From Carallia brachiata (taxonomy: Eukaryota > Streptophyta > Magnoliopsida > Malpighiales > Rhizophoraceae), in contig JADCRB010000010.1 in the NCBI GenBank assembly GCA_021464245.1, forward strand, positions 2,436,735-2,500,734: a stretch of 64,000 nucleotides of DNA, given 5' to 3'. The notes under the pieces are model-generated. The model worked only from the letters and a program-made list of their open reading frames with translations. It did no database searches and was not told where the DNA came from. A program made the position numbers and the translations under genes. Of the stretch, positions 58,082 through 64,000 are shown one piece after another (the first letter of the stretch is position 1; each line of letters begins with the position of its first letter).

Positions 58082-59527
58082 TATTGATGGAATTGAGACT
58101 TTTTATTTGGTAAAAAGTTGCAGTTTGCATAAAAGAAGTTTCAGAAGTGTTTAGAAGTTAGTTAAGTTAGATGAAGTCAATTTTTAGTTTGTTAGTATTC
58201 AGCTAACAAAATCATGTTTGAATAAGTTGTTTAGATGCTTGACTTGGTCAAGCTAGGAGCAATTGGGAGATTGATCTTTGAAAATCAAGTTCCTGATTTT
58301 GGGTTGCCATTTGAATTTTGAATTTGCTTCAATTTAGATATTATGTAAAGCACCTTTATAAAAAGAGCTAGTTGGTTCAATAAAAGTTAGAGTTCTCTAC
58401 AATATTCTAGTTCTTCTTCTCCTTTAAAAACACTTACAAATGGTATCAGAGCCCTACATGATCTTATTGGGGCTATGGGAATAGAGAGAGGTGAGGAAAA
58501 CCATAAACAAAAGAAAGAAAACTAGTGAAGAAGTTTCTACAGAGAAAAACCAGTTTAGAAGAAAGGTTTTTTTTTTAGAGAAAACAAAATGTTTCCCAAC
58601 CAAAAAAAAAAACCCTAGGATTTTGAGGTTATCTACCAGAGAAAACTAGGATCAATGAGTTTTTTAGTTGCAAAAGAAACCAAAAGATGAACTCTTTAGC
58701 TTTAGGAGGAGTAATAAAGAATCAGAGATCAAATTGAAGTTGGTTTTATAACCAAAGAGTTTGAAGGCCATAAAAGCCAATTTTGAGTAGTTTAAAGACC
58801 CTATTTGGGTCTAGTTTGTGAGCAAAAAATTTGGATTTGGCTAGTGGAAGAGTGGTGCTTCACAGAGAAGCATTCACCCCCATTGAAAGGCTAAAACCTA
58901 GACAGCTTTAGTAGAAAAATAGTGACTAAAACTAGTGAAAATTGAAAACCTGAAAGTTTTCAATTTTAGTGGTTAGAACCATAGAGTTTTAGTGAAAAAA
59001 AAACACGTTTGTAAAAATTTGAAACCAAAAGTTTTCTAGTTTTAGAGGCTAAAACCAATGAGTGTTAGTGAAACAAAAGTTTATGAGAGTTTTAGCATGT
59101 GATATTGTAAGAATTTGAGATTAAAAGCTAACGTTGAGGAAAATGTTGGGAGTTTCAAATAAAAGTCTCAAAGAGGAGTGTTGACGAAATTAAGACTTTT
59201 TATTTCGTTAAATGTTGCAGTTTGCAGAGAAGAAGTTTCAGCATTGTTTAGAAGTTAGTTAGGTTAGATAAAGTCAGTTTTTAGTTAGTTAGTATTTAGC
59301 TAACAAAAAAAGTTTGAATAAGTTGTTTAGATGCTTCACTTGGTCGAGCTAGGAGCAGCTAGAATATTGATCTTTGAAAATCAAGTTCCTGAGTTTGTGT
59401 TGCTATTTGTATTTTGAATTTGTTTCAGTTTAGAGATTATGTAAAGCATTTTTATAAAAGAACTAATTGGTTCAATAAAAGTTTCTTTGCATATTTTAGT
59501 TCTTCTTCTCCTTTGAAAACACTTACA
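58082..59527 (+). mobile_element. TRIM-like LTR element, 1.45 kb, 5-bp target duplication
   Basis: LTRs of 357 bp (58082-58438) and 349 bp (59179-59527) share 'AAGTTTCAG', 'TTGAATAAGTTGTTTAGATG', 'GAAAATCAAGTTCCTGA' and the end 'AAACACTTACA'. The 5' LTR is followed by the primer-binding site TGGTATCAGAGCCC (58441-58454), and the 3' LTR is preceded by AAGAGGAG. A perfect duplication GTATC flanks it (58077-58081, 59528-59532). The 740-bp interior is rich in short repeats of 'GTTTTAG/AAAACTAG' type and has no gag or pol. It is inserted in intron 1 of the B3 pseudogene. Confidence 0.92.
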
Positions 59528-59739
59528 GTATCAAGCTGCAAAACCTCAAAAAACATACAAGAAGAAAAAATGGCATGCAAATCTTACCAGCTGGTGGCAA
59601 AAACTAGAGGGAAGACAATGCAGGAAGTGAGCTTGCCAGAAATGGTTCCAGTATATTTCATCCATCCATTTTGTGCTCTATCGCTCACTGTATCCATAAT
59701 CCTCACTATTTTGCTCAAACTTTTATACAGCATATAGAA

Positions 59740-62690
59740 AAAAAAAAAAAGTGTGGACAAAGAACGAAACCATGTAGCAAACAAACACTAGATCTAATGA
59801 CCTTTTTAATTTTTTTATTTTATTGCATATATTGGTATTATCATAGTTAGATTATTTTAGGGAAATGGTTGGGGCCTGAGTAGAGCAGCCGAAAGGGATG
59901 ACTGATCTGACGTGGCAGGCTTAGTGGGCCGGGGACAATATAGATGTGGGGCCCACTTGTATTTTTTTTAGTAATTAATGAAAAATATTATAAAAGAAGT
60001 TACTGATTATAACAAAATATAATTAAATTGATGTTTTGTGTAAAATTTTTTAAGAAGAAATAAAAAAAATTTTAGTACATAATATATAAGATTTATAATT
60101 TAAATTTCAAAATAACGTTCATCTAATTTTACGTTTTTATTTTAGATTTTAGTTTTACTATTTTTTTTTTTTTTAATTTGGTTGCATTGTGTTGGAAAGC
60201 AGTAAACAGAATTTATTTAGCATATACTATATGAGATCTATATTTTAAATTTTAAGATAACAATTTTATCATTTTAAATTTTATTTTATTATTTTATATT
60301 TTATTAATTTTATTGTATTTTGTTTGTTAGCCGTCAATCTACTCTTTTTCTTTTGCAAAAAGATTAAAAAGAAAGACTTTGGTGAGTGGCGGGTCCCACC
60401 TTTGATATGGAGGCCGCCGTTCGGTTGGCCCGTTCCGGTCCTAACGGGTGCTCAGTATTTTTTTCACTATCACATCTACAGAGGCAGCCTATTATCATAA
60501 CGAATCCAAATTTGGTCATGACAATTGTAGTCGATGATAAAATTTGCCGTGTTGGCAATCAAATATTTGTTCGTCGTGAAAAAAAGTTTTTTTTTTTTCT
60601 TGTAACATTATTCAAAAGACTTTAATTATCTCGATATGTTTAGTAAAGTACGTAAAAAATATGTAATTAATTTAACAGTATATAATATTTTATTTACTTT
60701 TTATTTTTCATATTTAATATACTTTTCACGATTTAACGATTTAAATTATTGCGTATTCACAATATTTTCACCTATACGTATCCACTAAACATTTTCGTAT
60801 TCAATAGGCATTTTGTAATATACATTGTTAGATTATAAAATATACATTAGATTTAAAAAATAAATAAATTATTAAATACTGTTAAATCTGTTTTGTATAT
60901 CCACTAAATGAGTCAAATTCAGTATAAATTTTTTTACTTTGCCTTAAGGATGCTGTGGAAGTTCACACGTAGAAGATGGCGAGGCAAGAGCTCCCAGCCA
61001 AGAATCATATTTAGAAGAGCAAGATCACTTAGAAGAGCAAGATAACGAGAAGATGGTTAATAAGGTATGTAAAAGTCACATAATTAATTTAACGGTATTT
61101 AATAGTTTATTTTTTCAAAAAAATATTTAATATATTTTTTAGAATTCAACAATTCAGATCGTTGTGTATCTATTACACTCTCACATTTACGTTGCCAAAA
61201 AGTATTTTTGTCCTCACAAATATAAGTTCGATCCACCACTCAATTTTAATTTTTTTTAATTACTCAACTTAAGCAAGCATACTCATTTGTAAACACTAAT
61301 ACTCAGAAAAAAAAATCTAATTAAATGGAGTTCTATTTAGTCAATTAATCATCACCAATGCAATGAAATATGAAACGTAAATCTTGATAGAAATTTGATA
61401 AATTATCCAGTTAAATTCAACAGTAATTCACATTACTTTAGAATTTTACTAAAATTATGATTTCAGTTCTATAAAATTAATAAACATGGTTTTCCTCACA
61501 TGTGTTCTAAAAGAATTTGACATTGTGTCTTTTTTTGTTATTTTTATTATTCAGTTTTGTTCAGTAATATCTTACATTAATTTAAAGTTTAATTTATAAA
61601 TTAAGGTTTAAATTTTATAAAAATAGATAAATATAATTCTCTTAGAAGACTCCTATATTGTATAGAATAACAATCATAACTAAAAAATAGATTTATTCAA
61701 TTAATATTAGCAATTATTTACATTCCTCTAAAACCCACGTAACTCATGGCTACACACTTGTATATGTTAATGGCACCACAAAACATCTAATTTTTTTGCT
61801 TCTGCAGTTGATCGTTATTACTTGCAAGTTAAGTTATCGGGCATTTCTTCTCATAGATTATTAAGAAAATAATAACTTACACTTAGTTTTGTACCTTAGT
61901 GCTTGTTTTCAAAAAGATATTATTAAGTTTACTGCTACCGGTGGCGAGAATGACACAATTATTTGCTATTCGATATTATGTATTGAAAAATTTATATTTA
62001 GCATCTATAATTTTTTTGCACTATATAATGATTAACACCTTCCACTTTCAGACACAATAAAAATTATGGGTTTTATTACATGGACAGACTGAATTTTATA
62101 TTGCGTCTACACATACTTAGTTTGTACAATTACAAACACTTTTATTAACTGTAACAAAAAAATGTGAAATAAAAAAAACAGTAATAATTTTTATATCACT
62201 TTTTATCGTTATAATTGTACAAAATATACTTGTAATTACACAAATTACGCGCGTATGGAGGAGTGTGAAAACCAGCGTCTACGCATAAACATTTTCTCAA
62301 AAATTATATATACTGTAATTTTTCTGTAATTATTAGCATCCTCTATTAAATGCCCACTAAAAAAATATAAGTTTTCACAAAAACTCCATTCTAAATATTC
62401 TAAACAGATTAAAATACTTCTAATTTTTTACCAAAGCCAAAAAATATGTTTTTGGATGGAATTTGAATATGTTTTTTAAGAAAGAAATTCCTACATCAAT
62501 TTTTCAAGGTTCTTGGTTCGTACAAACTATTTTACATACATATCAAACTCAATTTGTCCTCATTAATTATTTATCTTTTGCAATGCACTTTGAAAATTTG
62601 AAATCCAAGGAGTTCTGCCGTAGTAGGGATGGGTGCACTTATCTGACTAACGTCCGTTAGTTTGTGTATAATTTTTCTTACATCTAAAAA
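59740..62690. other. intergenic AT-rich DNA with dispersed repeats
   Basis: No gene is supported. The patches 60655-60790 and 61075-61190 are diverged direct copies of each other ('TTAATTTAACRGTAT', 'TTAATATA.TTTT', 'TTCAACRATTCA' words) and resemble 29990-30060. The small overlapping ORFs at 60364-60625 lack domains. Confidence 0.45.
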
Positions 62691-62829
62691 TTTAGAGTGT
62701 GAATTATTACATGATACAAGAAGGTATGTTAAATATAAAGTTTTCTTTTGTATTCCTTCTTTTTACACCCAAGTGCATTGTCATTTTCCACACTCTTGTC
62801 GTTGAAGGTAAAAATCTTGATCCTAGTTC

Positions 62830-63085
62830 CAGTATTTTCATGGCTATGAAACTATATGTAGACTTCCAGCGGGCAATGACGGTGCAAAGGAACCTAGAGG
62901 TGCTGTCAAACCAAGCTGCTTGGGAGCTTCCTCCTAGTGGCTTTGTCAAAATCAATACAGATGCCGCCTCAATGGGCCATGCAATTTCCGTTGTTGGCAA
63001 AGGCACAAGGATATCTACTGAACGAGAGGTAGCAGAGATGTTGGCTATACGTTTTGAGAATCCTCCGCTGTCTCGACTTCAATTT
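62830..63085 (+). pseudogene. RNase H-like (RVT_3 type) relic from a LINE
   Basis: Within the open frame 62699-63328 the stretch near 62920-63060 reads 'AAWELPPSGFVKINTDAAS' and 'REVAEMLAIRFE'. These match the start (first catalytic Asp in 'NTDAA') and the helix A region (catalytic Glu in 'AEMLAIRE') of the RNase H domain at the end of plant LINE polyproteins. The intervening 'GIGVVIRD'-like strand is shortened, and the domain end is replaced by the fold-back starting at 63086. It is not a functional enzyme. Confidence 0.65.
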
Positions 63086-63472
63086 CACAAGCCCTCGTTC
63101 CATGTGTCTACTTCATCTGACATGGAGGGACTCCAGCACCCTCCGCTGAATGCTGTGCCAGTATTGCCGCTCTTGCACGGAGCAGGGAAAGTGTTAAGAC
63201 AATTTGCGGCTGCTTCGGGGAAATATATTTTCAGAATCCTGCCATTATTTCTAAGGAGAGCATTCTGGTTCTGCCAAGGACATGCAAGACTAAGGGTCCT
63301 CTCCTTAGGAATAATCGCAGGATTTTGAAAACATATTTCCCTGAAGCGCCGCAAATTGTCTGAACACATTCCCTGCTCCGTGCAAGAGCGGCAATACTGG
63401 CAAAGCATTCAGCGGGGGGTGCTGGAGTCCCTCCATGTCAGATGAAGTCGACACATGGAACGAGGGCTTGTG
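63086..63472. repeat. 387-bp fold-back: two inverted arms of about 174 bp around a loop of about 38 nt
   Basis: The left arm from CACAAGCCCTCGTTCCATGT (63086) runs to about 63260. It is repeated as its reverse complement from about 63299 to ACATGGAACGAGGGCTTGTG (ending 63472), with only scattered mismatches. The loop is about 63261-63298. Outside the arms the flanks do not match, and no clear target duplication was found. A transcript would form a long hairpin suited to siRNA production. It could be a MITE, a captured inverted duplication or a fold-back element; the family is unknown. ORFs crossing it on both strands mirror each other. Confidence 0.88.
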
Positions 63473-64000
63473 CCTCTCTCGCACATTTGTCGATTCCAAT
63501 GGTTGAGATTCTTGCTGCGAAGATGATCAAGATTGTCAACAGGAATATTGGCGACAAGAACAACATCATCATAGTGGTTACTGATCAGAATAGAGAGAAA
63601 GGTAAAGAAAAAAAGGGCTAACAAGCAAAAACACTCAGTTAATATATATTGTTGAGAAAATTGGGACGTAATTAATAATAATGATCCCACAGAATATTTT
63701 CACAGACAAAAAGAAGAAAATATAAAAAGATTATTTTCAAGTCACTGATTAAGCAGATGCTAACACAGAAGTTGACATACACAGAAACAGACCAAGTTTG
63801 AAACTTTACCCGAGCCTATTTTCTTTCAGTTTTTCTCTCAACGAGAGTCCACCATTCATGCAAATTTTTTGAAAGATAATTTAGATTGGAGTGGAGTGCC
63901 TTGGTATTCCTGTTTGGAACCAAGAAGGGGATGGGTAATATCTGTTTCTTTCTTTCATTCTTTCTCTAGAAACATTTCTTACTCTAAAGTCACACCATGC
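63473..64000. other. flanking DNA to the window end, no gene recognised
   Basis: Contains unremarkable AT-rich sequence and a TTTCTTTC-rich patch near 63940-63965. Nothing further is supported. Confidence 0.4.

Larger units (their letters stand above)
44365..59690 (-). pseudogene. second copy of the REM B3 gene, shattered by LTR-element insertions
   Basis: Colinear minus-strand pieces match the intact gene at 34996-37124: last exon at about 44369-44680, exon 4 at about 46524-46660, the 3' part of exon 3 at about 46870-46977, the 5' part of exon 3 at about 57137-57525, exon 2 at about 57640-58045, and exon 1 at about 59580-59690. Introns occupy the equivalent places. Exon 1 retains the donor 'CAGCTG|GTAAG' but has lost one base before the 'KWMD' block, so the frame is shifted. 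Exon 2 has lost 'GTAAG'-side continuity and carries stops. Three LTR insertions (44830-46523, 46978-57136, 58082-59527) account for about 13 kb of its 15 kb span. It is clearly non-functional, unless pieces are transcribed as antisense or siRNA precursors (speculative). Confidence 0.85.

Noticed and set aside
63085..63499. Minus-strand ORFs across the fold-back
   Set aside because: They mirror the plus-strand frame because the region is palindromic; the repeated protein sequence is a consequence of the inverted repeat.

Overview
This window looks like a piece of a plant nuclear chromosome, most likely a woody core eudicot. The reasons are spliced plant transcription-factor genes, an AT-rich intergenic background with many microsatellites, and several lineages of plant LTR retrotransposons and MITEs. 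I cannot name the species from sequence alone. No bacterial-style operons, CRISPR arrays, rRNA or tRNA genes were recognised.

Layout. (1) 1-6828 is the 3' portion of a Tat-lineage Ty3/gypsy retrotransposon on the + strand. It has decayed RT, RNase H, a second RNase H and integrase, then a long 3' non-pol region and a 3' LTR. A hAT-type MITE with a clean 8-bp target duplication sits in the last codons of its polyprotein. Between the polyprotein stop and the 3' LTR lies a decayed WUSCHEL-type (WOX) homeobox gene in the same orientation. This is the most striking object in the window. (2) 8330-11391 is a decayed receptor-like protein gene (LRR-RLP) with its TATA box still visible. (3) 18196-21230 (-) is an intact six-exon KANADI gene of the KAN4/ATS type. 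(4) 34996-37124 (-) is a five-exon REM-type B3-domain gene with three B3 domains. (5) 38293-40582 holds three MITEs of Mutator type with 9-10 bp target duplications. (6) 44365-59690 is a second, tandem copy of the B3 gene, now a pseudogene blown apart by five LTR elements. One is a three-deep nest: a non-autonomous gypsy element contains a minus-strand chromovirus, which contains a gag-only Tat-type element with GCCTT target duplications. Two small non-autonomous LTR elements flank the nest. (7) 62830-63472 holds a LINE-type RNase H relic abutting a 387-bp near-perfect fold-back.

How it fits together. Only KAN4-like and the first REM gene look like working host genes. The rest is transposon-driven expansion of a duplicated B3 locus and of intergenic space. 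The two Tat-related elements (1-6828 and 48373-52822) share LTR, 3' UTR and pre-LTR sequence. Comparing them shows that the WOX-like gene occupies the hypervariable 3' region where the other element carries a 12-unit tandem array of TATAAAAG-containing repeats.
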